DNA of 64,000 bases from assembly GCF_902167145.1 (NCBI RefSeq), contig NC_050096.1, positions 179,959,825-180,023,824 of the forward strand. The letters are read 5' to 3'. This DNA comes from Zea mays (lineage: Eukaryota; Streptophyta; Magnoliopsida; Poales; Poaceae). Position numbers and translations under genes: made by a program. Position 1 is the stretch's first letter, and every line of letters starts with the position of its first letter. The notes beneath the pieces are model-generated. The model worked only from the letters and a program-made list of their open reading frames with translations, made no database searches and was not told where the DNA came from. This document shows, one piece after another, positions 32,837-44,092 of the stretch.

Positions 32837-34951
32837 CTAAACATCTGAAGCAGGAGGAGGCGGCGGGGGCGCATCCGGTCGCGGTCGAGGCAGCAGAGCG
32901 AACGCCGACGGAGGGTCAGAGTCAGTCTCGGATCCAGGATCTGCGGTAGAAGCTGGAGCTGGTACTAACTCGGACTGAGGCCGCGCTGCAGGAGCTACCG
33001 GAACAGAAGCGGTCACAGATACAGCCACATCAGTAGTGGTAACAGCAGATGCTGGTGGCACTGGCGGCTGCGGGCAGACAGAGCTGAGAACCGGAGAGGT
33101 GAACGCCAAAGTGACCGGCCGGAGCGGAGAGGTACCAACAGGGGGTCCTGACAAAATCGATGGCACCACTGGAGCGTGAAGCGGAGGAGGTGGAGCAGAC
33201 TGAACCGGAGGTACTGAGACACCAGACTGCTGAAGCATAAGAGCCATGAATGCCCTACTCTAAGCCCGATCCTGAAGTAGCTGCTGCTGAAGTGCATCCT
33301 GCCTGTCCTGCATGTTCTGAAACATCGAGAGCATCCTCTCGGATAACCGGGCCTGCTCGGCCGCCAGGTGAGCCAGAATCGAAGCAAGAGCAGGGTCCAT
33401 AGCCTGAGGAGGAGCAGGGGCAGCACTAGAACTCCCAGCCTCATGATCATGTGAGCGTGGAGGCATAGGAGGCGGAGGCGGAGGAGGAACCCCAAAATCA
33501 TCATCATCATCATCATCAGCTGCTGTACCCTGAGTGTCAAACTGTCGAAGAGCTGCATCCTCGGCCTGAGAGTCAAAAACAGGAGCAGAAGCTGGCACAG
33601 GAATCTCAGGCGCAGGACGGTAGGATCCAAAAACGAGGCGTGAGGCCTCAAGGGTGCCCTGAAATCGAGGAGGCTGAATCAGCTGCGCAAAGATGTGGCA
33701 CAAGTAGTGAGCATAGGGCAACTGCCGACGAGCACGAATCCCATCCAAAACGGTGTCCTCGATCTCACAAATCAGGAAGTCCACAACGTCAAACTCGGAG
33801 TGGGAGACCAGGGCACCAAGGAGCCAAAGCTGAATATGAGTGGTAGCCTCCCTGTATCCCATCCTCGGCAGAAGAGTCCGTCTGATAAGCTCATATAGAT
33901 ACTTGGCTGCTGTAGTAAAATCTGCCGGAGAACGTCGCGACCCATCTGAGAAGGGTGGGCAGAACAGAGCCGCGACGTGAGCTGTACCTGGAGCCACACC
34001 GCCATGAGGGCGACGAGGAGGGTCAGAAGTGCCGTAGCAGAGGCTGTGAAGGCGAGTCGTCGACTCGGGGAATCCAAAAAGCTGGCGGATCTGACTGGCA
34101 GTAATGGTGACATCCTCTCGCTCAAAACGGAACCTCATCCAGTGATGATCCGGGTCTATCCAAACAGAGGCGTAGAAGACTCGGACCCACTCCTCAACAT
34201 ACCTGCTGCTGGTAGTCAAAAGGGTCTGAAGGCCAGGCAGATAGGTGAGGTGCGCCTCAGAGTCAGCACCGGCTGCAAGCAGAAAGGCTGGAAGATCCAA
34301 AAGCCGGTGCACTCGCAGAGCTATCTGAGCAGACATCTGAGCTCGGAAAAACGACTCCTGAATACGTGTGATGAAAAGGTCACCTGCTGCAGGGTCTCTC
34401 TGAGCTGGTAGCCAAGACTCCACGGGTACGTATCTGAACCTACGTACCCGTGCCGCTGTAGCACGATGAAGGTCAAACAGTCGAGGATCCAAAGCCAGGG
34501 GTCAAACCTCAGTCTCATCGCACTCCCGGAATCGAGGTGGAGGGACAGGAGGAGCTGAAGCGGGAGCGGGAGGAGGAGCAGTGGAAGCTGGCGTAGAGGA
34601 GGTATCGGGTATGGCTGTGGAGGTGGATGGAGCAATAGGAGTGACGGGAGCAGGCAGAGTGGGTGGCGGAGTGGAAGCATAGGTGTGAGTGGAGGAGCGA
34701 GGCCGGGAGGCGAGACGACGAACACGGTATGCGATCTGATCTGACGGAGTCTGCGGCTGATCTCCAAGCTCGGCCTGCGCAGCAGCTGCTGCAGCCGCTG
34801 CCGCTGCACGGGCTGCTCTGTCCGTACGCCGCTTCTTGCGGCCTTCCTGCTGCTCCAAGTAAACGGTCTTGCCCTTGACCTGCCTGAAGGGGCGACGAGG
34901 ATCCTCATCATCGCCTCCCCCTGGCGCCGACACATTCTTCGTGCGCGGCAT
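32837..34951 (-). pseudogene. Element D extra ('env-like') reading frame downstream of pol, two in-frame stops
   Basis: One continuous frame of 705 codons from ATG at 34951 to the stop at 32837, broken only by TGA at 34504-34502 and TAG at 33262-33260. The N-terminus is basic with an Ala run; then a Pro/Ser/Thr-rich part; a globular centre (EWVRVFYASVWIDPDHHW, RQLFGFPEST) resembling domains of other plant retroelement-associated proteins; an Asp run with a Pro run; a heptad-like coiled coil (LAAEQARLSERMLSM); and a Pro-rich tail. In Sireviruses and Athila-type elements a frame in this place is called env-like. I see no clear signal peptide or membrane segment here, so an envelope role is not supported by the sequence. 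It is preceded by acceptor-like sites, which suggests expression from a spliced RNA. Confidence 0.75.
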
Positions 34952-34964
34952 CTTGAGCTAATGT

Positions 34965-35811
34965 CTGCAAATGTGAGAGAGTGACTAAGCACAGAGCGAA
35001 AAATGTCCGATAGATTTAGCAAAGAATGAGATGACTACCTGGAAAGCTCACACGAGAGGTGACGATCCAGGCAGGACGGGAGACGGCACACGGGCAATCA
35101 AGGTCACTGAAATGACAGAAGAGGTGAGCACGTATTAGTCACATAGTCATAAGTATATGAAATGTGAATAAATACATACACAAGAGAAATATGGCACAGG
35201 AAACACAGGATGAGACGATCGAGAGGTGAAAATGACGTTTGAACGATAAATAGTGCCATAGGAGGTTTGGAATTCAAATTGAGGCACGAATCGATATGGA
35301 ATTGAGCCGATACTTCACGAATAGGTTTATATGGGTGAATATGAGTGAAGTGTGTGCTCGGTTTGAAGTTAGGCGAAGAAAAAGGGATTAGGGCACTCGG
35401 CTCGGAAACGATCGCTCGAAACGGGGAATTGAGTGAAATTGAAGCCTGGAAACTCGGATTGGCGTGAAATTTGGCAAGGATGTTGCTGGAAGTGTTGTGA
35501 AGGTGCCTGAAAAATTTGGGTTCAATTGGAGCATTTTTGGCTGGTTTTGGCATTTTACGGAACACGTGGTGGGCGAGAAATTAGGGTTTCGGAGAAAAGC
35601 CATTTGAGGAGTGAAAACCCTCCCGAAGGAGCTAAGAATCTGCAGGGATACACAATGGGAACAATTGAACACATTCCACCTTTTGGATTCATTGGATTTG
35701 ACAAGAATTTGAAAAATGGACAGGGGGTGTAGACTGAGTGCCTCATTGCCTCCAAACCGAGAGAAGGAGAGAAAAAGATAGAGGGAAGGAGAGGGGGGTG
35801 GTGCTGCTCAC
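34965..35811 (-). promoter_or_regulatory. candidate spliced leader of the D extra frame
   Basis: On the minus strand, going toward the ATG at 34951: a donor-like CCG|GTGAGC (intron would start at 35811), a pyrimidine-rich acceptor TTTCAG ending at 35107, a 68-nt exon (35106-35039) ending CCAG, a donor GTAGTC at 35038, and an acceptor CACATTTGCAG ending at 34965. Exon sequence then leads through ACATTAGCTCAAG into the ATG. The two acceptors are strong by plant consensus and the 74-nt second intron is near the plant minimum. This is a prediction from signals only. Confidence 0.5.
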
Positions 35812-35983
35812 CGGAGAGGGTCACGAGAGCACCAGGTCGCCGGAGAGTCGCCGGTGGGGGGAAGGTCGCCGGCGGAGAGAGGGAGACGCCAGAGAGACAG
35901 AGAGGGAGTGCGCTGGCAGGGAAAAGATGAGCCTCTGGCTCGGTTGCGGGCTGGAGGCCTTTTTTTAAAACGCGATATGGGCG

Positions 35984-36148
35984 CACCGGACAGTCTACAG
36001 TGCCTGTCCGGTGCACACCGGACAGCGCACAGTAGCTGTCCGGTGAACCACCGGACTGCGCACAGGAAAAAAGGATTTTTAGCGCGCGGCAGTCGGTGCA
36101 TCGGACATTGCACAGTGCAGTGTCCGGTGCACACCGGACTGTCCGGTG
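35984..36148 (-). promoter_or_regulatory. LTR-like palindrome cluster upstream of the D extra frame
   Basis: CACCGGAC...GTCCGGTG-type units, otherwise confined to LTRs in this window, occur here inside the element between pol and the extra frame. On the minus strand they are followed by an A/T run (TTTTAAAA near 35962-35970) and a CT-rich, GC-rich stretch (35940-35720) like a grass 5' leader. A separate promoter for the extra frame is the simplest reading. Confidence 0.5.
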
Positions 36149-36611
36149 AGCCCAGACAGAGGGGAGTTTGGAAAATTTTGAATTTTTCTATCTACTTTTC
36201 AACCAAACCAAATCCCAACTTATAATCACACAAAATAACACTTGTTGGGACAGGTATTGGCACCCTCATATACTTTTCAAAATATTTTGCCATAGGCTAG
36301 ATAATTTTTAGAGAAAATAGGCAAATGGTGAAATTTGCATTTTGGCTTGCACTAGGGGTTTTCATGAGTGATTTGAGTTTTGAATACTCCCCCTAAGTGC
36401 AGTACCTCATGCATATTTCAAGAACCAATAATTACATAAAAAGTAAGAATTTAAGTGCTAAAAGCTTAAAACTAAGACTTGTCAGGTTTGACCCGAGTTA
36501 AGCTTTTTCACTCGCTTTGTTGGCGGTTATCTCAACTAGGTTAGATAAGTCCTAGATGCAATACAAGGAATTTAAACATGCAATGCAAGCTTGACAACAC
36601 CATTTGACATT
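36149..36611 (-). other. Element D post-pol non-coding stretch
   Basis: AT-rich, no frame. Near 36388 the minus strand carries a TAGGGGGAGTA polypurine motif like those normally found just before a 3' LTR. This suggests that the extra-frame module was placed between an old pol 3' region and the LTR. Confidence 0.55.
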
Positions 36612-39600
36612 TTACATAAAATTTCTGAGATCAAGAATATTTAGTTCATTCCTCAACATGCAAAAGCGGGTCTTATCAAGTGGCTTAGTGAAAATATCCG
36701 CTAATTGATCTTCCGACCTCATTCCTTCTAAAATGATATCTCCTTTAGCAACATGATCTCTAAGGAAGTGATGACGGATATCAATGTGCTTGGTGCGAGA
36801 GTGTTGTACAGGATTATTAGCAATTTTAACAGCACTCTCATTATCACACAACAAAGGTACCTTTTCTAGAACTACGCCATAGTCTAGAAGAGTTTGTTTC
36901 ATATATAAAATTTGTGTGCAACAAGCACCTGCGGCAATGTATTCCCCTTCGGCAGTTGACAAGGCAACACTATTTTGCTTTTTGGATGTCCATGAAACTA
37001 GTGATCTACCAAGCAGATGGCATCCCCAGAAGTACTTTTCCTATCAATTTTACAACCGGCATAATCCGAATCGGAATAGCCAATTAAATCAAAAGTAGCT
37101 CCTTTGGGATACCACAGACCAACGCTTGTGGTGTGCCTGAGATACCTAAGAATTCTCTTAACAGCGCGAAGATGAGCTTTCTTAGGATTAGATTGAAATC
37201 TAGCACACATGCAGACACTAAACATGATATCGGGCCTAGATGCGGTAAGGTACAATAAACTACCAATCATAGAACGGTAGAGAGTTTGATTAACCGGGTT
37301 ACCTCCCTCATCTAAGTCGAGATGTCCATTTGTAGGCATGGGGGTCTTGATTGGTTTGCACTTCTCCATGTTGAACCTTTTCAACAAGTCTTTGGTATAC
37401 TTTTCTTGTGAGAGAAAGTTACCATCTTTCATTTGCTTGACTTGAAAGCCGAGGAAGTATGTTAGCTCACCAATCATTGACATCTCGAACTCCTTCGACA
37501 TCAACTCACCAAATTCCTTGCAATGATAGTCATTTGTCGAGCCAAAGATTATATCATCAACATATACTTGACAAATGAAAATATCACCGTTATGTTTCTT
37601 TGTGAAGAGAGTTGTGTCGACGGTCCCGATCTTGAAGCCCTTTTCGATGAGAAAGTCGCGAAGGCGCTCATACCAAGCCCTTGGAGCCTGCTTTAGCCCA
37701 TATAGCGCCTTAGACAACCTGTAAGCATGGTTAGGATATCTAGGGTCTTCAAATCTAGGCGGTTGCTCAACATATACAAGTTCATTTATGAAGCCATTTA
37801 AAAATGCACTTTTTACATCCATTTGATAAAGTTTTATATCATAGCATGATGCATATGCAAGTAGGATACGGATGGCTTCCAGTCGAGCAACCGGTGCAAA
37901 GGCCTTCAACTTGAGAGAATCCCTTTGCAACAAGTCTTGCCTTGTTTCTTACAATCACACCTTGATCATCTTATTTGTTTCTGAACACCCACTTTGTTCC
38001 AATGATTCTTGCATCTTGTGGGGGCTTCTCCAGGGTCCAAACTTCGTTACAGGTGAAGTTGTTAAGTTCTTCATGCATGGCATTCACCCAGTCCGGATCC
38101 TGTAGCGCCTCATCTATACAAGTAGGCTCAACACAAGAAACAAAAGAGTGATGTTTAATAAAAGAAGCATGTCTATGTGATCGAGTAATAACCCCTTGTG
38201 AAGGACTCCCGATGATTTGGTTTTGAGGATGAGCTTGAAGTAGTGATGAGTTTCTCCTGTCAACCACTTGGGAAGAAGATCCTGGAGCATCAATATCTTC
38301 GGCTTGTACCCTTGCTTGTTCATGAGAGACAAATGTATCTTCATTTGCATGCCTCTCATCTTTTTCATCATCTTGTGGTACATTTGATGAAGAGGCCCTG
38401 TCAATGATTTGCACTTCTTCTTCATCTTCTTTTGGTTTGATAGCTCCAATAGGCATGTTCTTCATTGCTTCCCTAAGTGGCTCATCACCTACATCATCAA
38501 GATTTTCAAGTGCTCCTTGGGAGCCATTAGTCTCATCAAATTCCACATCATATGTTTCTTCTACCACGCCAGTGGCATGGTTGAATACTCGATATGCTTT
38601 GGACTTTAATGAATAACCCAAAAGAAAACCAATATCACAACATCTTTGAAACTTCCCTAGATGATGGCGTTTCTTGTAGATGTAGCATTTGCACCCAAAC
38701 ACCCGGAAGAAGGAGACGTCTGGCTTTTTCCCATTTAGTAGTTCATAAGGAGTCTTCGCAAGTAGCCGGTGAGGAAATAGCCTGTTTGATGCATAACAAG
38801 CTGTGTTGACAGCTTCGGCCCAAAACCTCTCCGGTGTGTTATACTCATCAATCATTGTTCTTGCAAGAGTGATCAAGGTCCTATTTTTCCTTTCAACAAC
38901 TCCATTTTGTTGAGGTGTGTATGTGGCAGATACTTCATGCTTGATCCCAATTTCATCACAGTACTCATGAATGTTGGTGTTGTCAAATTCTTTACCATTG
39001 TCACTTCTAATCTTCTTAATCTTGCAATCAAATTCATTTTGTGCTTTCTTGGCAAACTTTTTGAATATAGATGCAACTTCAGATTTGTCATGGAGAAAGA
39101 ACACCCAAGTGTATCTTGAGAAGTCATCAACAATCACTAGACAGTAGAGGTTGCCACCGACACTGACATAATTTGTAGGTCCAAATAAATCCATATGAAG
39201 TAGTTCCAGTGGCCTTGATGTTGACATGAAAGCTTTAGTAGGATGTGTATTAGCAACTTGCTTTCCAGCTTGACATGCACTGCATGGCTTGTCTTTTTCA
39301 AACACCACATCCTTTAATCCTCTAACCATATCTTTCTTTAATACCTTCTTGAGTGTGCTCATCCCAACATGTGCAAGCCTCCTATGCCAAAGCCATCCAA
39401 GAGAAGCTTTGGTGAAGAGGCAAGTTCTTAAGTCTGCATCTTCTGAAGTGAAATCCACTAAGTAGAGGTTGTTGTACCTAAATCCCTTGAATACCATTGA
39501 TTCATCATCCATCTTTGTTACAATAACCTCTGTTGGAGTGAATAAGCATTGAAGTCCAAGATCACAGAGTTGTCCCACTGATAATAAATTGAAGCTCAAC

Positions 39601-39815
39601 GGTGCAACTAAGAGAACATTTGATATTGATAGATCATTTGAGATTGCCACCTTGTCAAGTCCTTGCACTTTTCCTTTTGAATTGTCTCCAAATGTGATTT
39701 TATCTTGACCATCAACATTTTCATCTAGTGAGGTGAACATCCGTGGGTTGCCTGTCATATGTTGTGTGCATCCACTGTCAATAACCCAATGGCTCCCACC
39801 GGTCTTGTAGTTCAC
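36612..39815 (-). pseudogene. pol: Element D pol (protease, integrase, RT, RNase H), broken
   Basis: In element order: protease (SHWVIDSGCTQHMTG), pre-integrase (HRRLAHVG ... CSACQAGK), integrase ([26 protein letters not shown]), RT ([30 protein letters not shown]), RNase H ([24 protein letters not shown]) and the usual ending [10 protein letters not shown] ... LNILD. Breaks are TAA at 37973-37971 where relatives have CAA, a small out-of-frame deletion in RT near 37900, and a single-base loss in RNase H near 37020. The frame opens at 39815, immediately after TAG on the element strand and one frame ahead of gag. Confidence 0.9.
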
Positions 39816-39832
39816 CTACATTCACAGATAAT

Positions 39833-42118
39833 TCAAGCTTGAGTTTTGAGGGCCCTATATTGCATAGGACCAGTGACTCTCTCAATTAAGGACTTTGCCA
39901 CCCAGATTTGTCTAGGTCTACTCTTGTTTGGTGGACCAAGGAATGTAACCTTAACCTTTCCATTTGCAACCTTTCTTAGAACATAATGAGCATTGAAAGC
40001 AAATGGTCTTGAGTGCTTAGGCAAGGGAGTTGGTGGTTTAGCTTTGCAGTTGTGGGCAAAATGACCTTCATTTCCACACTCAAAGCATTTGATAGGCTTG
40101 TGAGTCTGCTTTGGCTTGTATTGAGTGGTAGCTTTCTTTTGCACAAAAGCATTGTATCCAATACCACTCTTGTTATTTTTCATAACAGTGTTCATAAGCA
40201 GCTCATTTTGGAGGTATTGACCCTTGTTGAACTTTTGCACACTTGTTGCAAGATGTTCATTTTCACTTTTTAGTTTCTTGATCTCATTTTTAAGCCTTTG
40301 ATTATCCACTGCCAACTCATTGTTGAAATCATTGTTCTCAATAGCAACCTTTCCTCTAGTAGTTGCATCAGTCAAGTAATTCTTCAATTTTTGGTTGTCT
40401 AAAGTCAGGACTTCAACTTTTTCAGTCAATTCAGCATGTAGACTAGTTTGCTCTTCTTGAATCAAATCATCACATGAGGTTGCTACATCAAACTTAACAA
40501 CAGGGTTAATAGCCTCATGTGTTTTGCAAGATAAAAGTTCATTTTCAACAAGAAGATTGTCATGATCAAATTTAATTTGAGTATAGTCTTCCTTGATCTT
40601 TACTAGTCTATTTTGCAACTCCCTATTAGCTTCATTTAATTTGTCATATTTTTCCTTAGCATCTTTTAGGGAGTTTGTGAGCTCATTTACAATTGATGAC
40701 ATAGTTTTATTCTCTTCTTTTATTTCATCACTAGCCTTTATAACTATGTCATATTTGGCATTTAAAGATTCATTTTCATTTTTCAACCTATCACATTTAG
40801 CTTTTGACTTTCTAATGATTTGAGTATATTCTTTAAGTAAGTCAGCTAACTCATCATATGAAGGTGAAGCAAATTCCTCATCACTATCACTATCACTATC
40901 ATCAGCAATATTAATATCATTTTGTACCTTCCGTTCACCCCTAGCCATGAGGCATAGGTGAGAAGTGGATGATGGCGATGGTGGTGGTGAAGAGAAGTCC
41001 CCGGCGATGGCGACAACTTTTTCATCATTCTCTTCTTCACTTGAAGAAGACCCACTTGATGATTCGATGTCGGTGAGCCAGTCGCCAACAATATATGCCT
41101 TTCCATTCTTCTTCTTGTGGAACCTCTTTTGCTTCCCATCCTTTCTCTTGAAGAATTTCTTTTCCTTCTTTTCATCATCGCTGTCATCTTCTTTCTTGCC
41201 CTTGAACTTGTTCTTCTTGGGCTTGTTGCATTGATGAGCAAGATGACCAAGCTCACCACAGTTGTAGCAGTCCATCTCAGAAATGGGCTTTCTTTTGTTG
41301 GAAAAGAACTTCTTCTTCCTTGAATCAAATTTGATGCCTTCTCTATTTAGCTTCTTCAACATCTTGGTGGTCTTCCTTACCATCAAGGCAATGTTTGCAT
41401 CAAGGTCATCATCACTTGAGGATTCTTCCTCAACTTGTATTTTTGCTTTTCCTTTTCTTTCATGATTTGCTTTGAGAGCCAAATCCTTTCTTTTGGAAGA
41501 TGATTCTTCTTTGTCGTTGATGTGCATGTACATTTCATGGGCATTGATCTTTCCCAAAATTTGTGTAGGTGTGGTAACTGAAAGATCCATTTGATGTAGC
41601 ACAGTGACAATGTGTTCATATTTGTCTATTGGGAGGACACTGAGAATCTTCCTCACAACATCCGGTTGTGAGATTTGAGTAAGCCCCAATCCATTAACTT
41701 CCTCTACAAGAATATTAAGTCGTGAGTACATAGCATTTGCATTTTCATTAGTAAACATTTCAAAAGAATTTAACTTTTGCATGGCTATGTGATATCTTTC
41801 CTCACGTTCACTTCTAGTTCCTTCGTGTAGAGCACAAATGTCCATCCACAAATCATGAGCATTTTTATGATTTCTTACTCTATTGAACACATCTTTGCAA
41901 AGGCCTCTAAAAAGGGTGTTTTTGGCCTTAGCATTCCATTTCTCATAATTGAACTCATCACCTACAAGATTTGTGGGATCTCTAGGTTCGGGGAACCCTT
42001 GTGTGGCGGCTTTATAGACACCAATGTCTATAGCCTCTAAGTATGCTTCCATACGAATTTTCCAATAAGGAAAATCGTCACCATCAAAAACGGGAGGAGG
42101 TCCATCCCCACCGGACAT
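39833..42118 (-). CDS. gag: Element D gag, intact, with two zinc knuckles
   Basis: 761 open codons from ATG at 42118. Residues 1-205 are capsid-like (FDGDDFPYWKIRMEAYL, LWMDICALHEG). A first CCHC knuckle lies at 284-297 (CYNCGELGHLAHQC). Then come a Lys-rich tract, an acidic Ser tract and a coiled-coil-like stretch of about 250 residues. A second CCHC knuckle is at 678-691 (CFECGNEGHFAHNC). Two well-separated knuckles distinguish it from the A, B, C and G gags, each of which shows only one. It ends 17 bases before the pol frame opens. It sits in an element with dead pol, so any Gag made could only package RNA in trans. Confidence 0.9.
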   Translation of the reverse strand: MSGGDGPPPVFDGDDFPYWKIRMEAYLEAIDIGVYKAATQGFPEPRDPTNLVGDEFNYEKWNAKAKNTLFRGLCKDVFNRVRNHKNAHDLWMDICALHEGTRSEREERYHIAMQKLNSFEMFTNENANAMYSRLNILVEEVNGLGLTQISQPDVVRKILSVLPIDKYEHIVTVLHQMDLSVTTPTQILGKINAHEMYMHINDKEESSSKRKDLALKANHERKGKAKIQVEEESSSDDDLDANIALMVRKTTKMLKKLNREGIKFDSRKKKFFSNKRKPISEMDCYNCGELGHLAHQCNKPKKNKFKGKKEDDSDDEKKEKKFFKRKDGKQKRFHKKKNGKAYIVGDWLTDIESSSGSSSSEEENDEKVVAIAGDFSSPPPSPSSTSHLCLMARGERKVQNDINIADDSDSDSDEEFASPSYDELADLLKEYTQIIRKSKAKCDRLKNENESLNAKYDIVIKASDEIKEENKTMSSIVNELTNSLKDAKEKYDKLNEANRELQNRLVKIKEDYTQIKFDHDNLLVENELLSCKTHEAINPVVKFDVATSCDDLIQEEQTSLHAELTEKVEVLTLDNQKLKNYLTDATTRGKVAIENNDFNNELAVDNQRLKNEIKKLKSENEHLATSVQKFNKGQYLQNELLMNTVMKNNKSGIGYNAFVQKKATTQYKPKQTHKPIKCFECGNEGHFAHNCKAKPPTPLPKHSRPFAFNAHYVLRKVANGKVKVTFLGPPNKSRPRQIWVAKSLIERVTGPMQYRALKTQA

Positions 42119-42155
42119 CGTAACTCTAGCGGTTAAGCTAATCTATGAGCAACAA

Positions 42156-42168
42156 GGCTTTGATACCA
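42156..42168 (-). other. Element D primer-binding site
   Basis: On the minus strand TGGTATCAAAGCC, two bases after the 5' LTR; tRNA-Met type, same variant as in element A. Confidence 0.88.
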
Positions 42169-42170
42169 AT

Positions 42171-43654
42171 TGAAAGGATCACGATGCCCAAGAGAGGGGG
42201 TGAATTGGGCTTCTCTAAAAATTAACACTAATTAAAACCTAAGCAAGAGCTAAGCAAGAGCCCAACTTCACCCCAACAACTAGCACTAAGAATATAATAC
42301 TAGAAATGCAATAAAGCTAAGACAATACTTCAAATACTTGCTAAACAAATACACAATGTAAAGTGCTAGAATTAAGTGCGGAATGTAAAGCAAAGTTTAG
42401 AAGACTCCTCCAATTTTTCCCGAGGTATCGAAGAGTCGGCACTCTCCACTAGTCCTCGTTGGAGCACCCGCGCAAGGGTATCGCTCCCCCTTGGTCCTCG
42501 CAAGAACCAAGTGCTCACTACGAGATGATCCTTTGCCACTCCGGCGCGGTGGATCCCTCGAGACCGCTTACAAACTTGAGTCGGGTCACCAACAAGATCT
42601 TCACGGTGATCACCGAGCTCCCAATGCCACCAAGCCGTCTAGGTGATGCCGATCACCAAGAGTAACAAGCCGTAGACTTTCGCTTGACCAAGAGAAGCCT
42701 AATGCAAGTGGTGTGTGCTCTAGGTGGCTCTCACTAGCGCTAATGAGGAACAAACGCGGATTATGATTCTCTAATCTCCTCACTAGGCTTTTGGTGCTTG
42801 CAATGCTCTAGCAATGTGCTGGAATAAATGTGGAGTGCAAGACATTGAATATGGTGGGTGGAAGGGGTATAAATAGCCCTCACCCACCAACTAGCCGTTA
42901 CAGGCATCTCACTACGCAATGGCGCACCGGACAGTCCGGTGCGCCACCGGTGCGCCAACGGTGCGCCAACGGTCGTTTCCAACGGCTAGTTCTGACAGCT
43001 AGCCGTTGGACTCATGGCACACCGGACAGTGAACAGTTCACTGTCCGGTGCACACCGGACAGTCCGGTGCGATGTCCGGTGCACCACTAAAATTCAACTC
43101 CCAAACCTGCGCTCTCGGGTTTCTGCGGAGGGAAAGCCTCTGCCGCGGACCAGCCTGGTCCCACCTGGCAGAGGGTGCACCGGACAGTCCGGTGCACACC
43201 GGACAGTCCGGTGCCCCAAGGCCAGAAACACTAACTCTTGTTTTTCAGCTGATTTTCAAATCGGTTTTCGTTCTAACTTGTGAGTGAGTTCTAGAGTGAC
43301 ACCTAGCACTGTGTATGAGTGTGATTGTGCACCAACACTACACTAGAACTCTCTTGGTCAAACTACTCATCGACAACCCCTCTTTATAGTACGGCTAAAA
43401 GAGAATAAAAGACCTAACTAAACCGCGAGTGTCCACATCTCCTTGACACTCGGACTCCGTAGACCTTCACCTTTTGTTTCGTTGTTTTAGCCGTCGCTTC
43501 GAGTTCTTATCTCCGGGATTGTTTTCACTGTTGTAGTACTTCTACCTGTCATGCGACCTAACTTACCATTTGTCTCTGCAAAACACACGTTAGTCACATA
43601 TAATATTACGTTGTCATTAATCACTAAAACCAACCAGGGGCCTAGATGCTTTCA
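42171..43654 (-). repeat. Element D 5' LTR (right copy)
   Basis: 1484 bp, the same length as the left copy. The TATTTATA box on the element strand is at 42868-42875. Differences from the left LTR are scattered single-base changes, several of them inside palindromes. Confidence 0.93.
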
Positions 43655-44092
43655 AATAGAAAGAGCACATCGGGGACTTGCCAGTTCTTGGGAAGATCCT
43701 TGGTGTCTTGGGCTTCAAAGAAGCAAAATTCGGTTGCTCTTTCTACCGCCGAGGCCGAGTACATTGCCGCAGGACATTGTTGCGCGCAACTACTTTGGAT
43801 GAGGCAAACCCTTAGGGACTATGGTTACAAATTAACCAAAGTTCCTCTTCTATGTGATAATGAGAGTGCAATCAAAATGGCGGATAATCCCGTCGAACAT
43901 AGCCGCACTAAACACATAGCCATTCGGTATCACTTTTTAAGGGATCACCAACAAAAGGGAGATATCGAGATTTCATACATTAATACTAAAGATCAATTAG
44001 CCGATATCTTTACCAAGCCACTTGATGAACAAACTTTTAACAAGCTTAGGCATGAGCTAAATATTCTTGATTCTAGGAACTTCTTTTGTTAA
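43655..44092 (+). CDS. pol: Element C pol, C-terminal part (RNase H)
   Basis: After the right AATAG duplication (43655-43659) the C pol frame continues without a break: [29 protein letters not shown] (catalytic Glu), LLCDNES (Asp), then the [10 protein letters not shown] ... LDSRNFFC ending and TAA. This is the RNase H domain that removes the RNA template during reverse transcription. It is separated from its RT by 12.7 kb of D. Confidence 0.9.
   Translation, partial: NRKSTSGTCQFLGRSLVSWASKKQNSVALSTAEAEYIAAGHCCAQLLWMRQTLRDYGYKLTKVPLLCDNESAIKMADNPVEHSRTKHIAIRYHFLRDHQQKGDIEISYINTKDQLADIFTKPLDEQTFNKLRHELNILDSRNFFC

Larger units (their letters stand above)
30921..43654 (-). mobile_element. Element D: env-ORF-bearing Sirevirus (Giepum/Jienv-like), inserted in the RNase H of C
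   Basis: 12,734 bp in reverse orientation. Two 1484-bp LTRs (30921-32404 and 42171-43654) are flanked by AATAG duplications (30916-30920 and 43655-43659). In element order: 5' LTR, primer site, gag (42118-39833), pol (39815-36612), a region with LTR-like palindromes and splice-like signals, a 705-codon extra frame (34951-32837), polypurine tract and 3' LTR. About 11 substitutions separate the LTRs. gag is open, while pol and the extra frame are broken. The family name is a tentative match from the LTR start TGAAAGCATCTAGGCCCCTG. Confidence 0.92.

Noticed and set aside
33013..33651. 212-codon minus-strand frame rich in Leu and Arg
   Set aside because: Out-of-frame shadow of the D extra frame.
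35104..35672. Minus-strand frames of 94 and 153 codons between D pol and the extra frame
   Set aside because: They fall in the candidate intron of the D leader, lack family resemblance and overlap each other in different frames.
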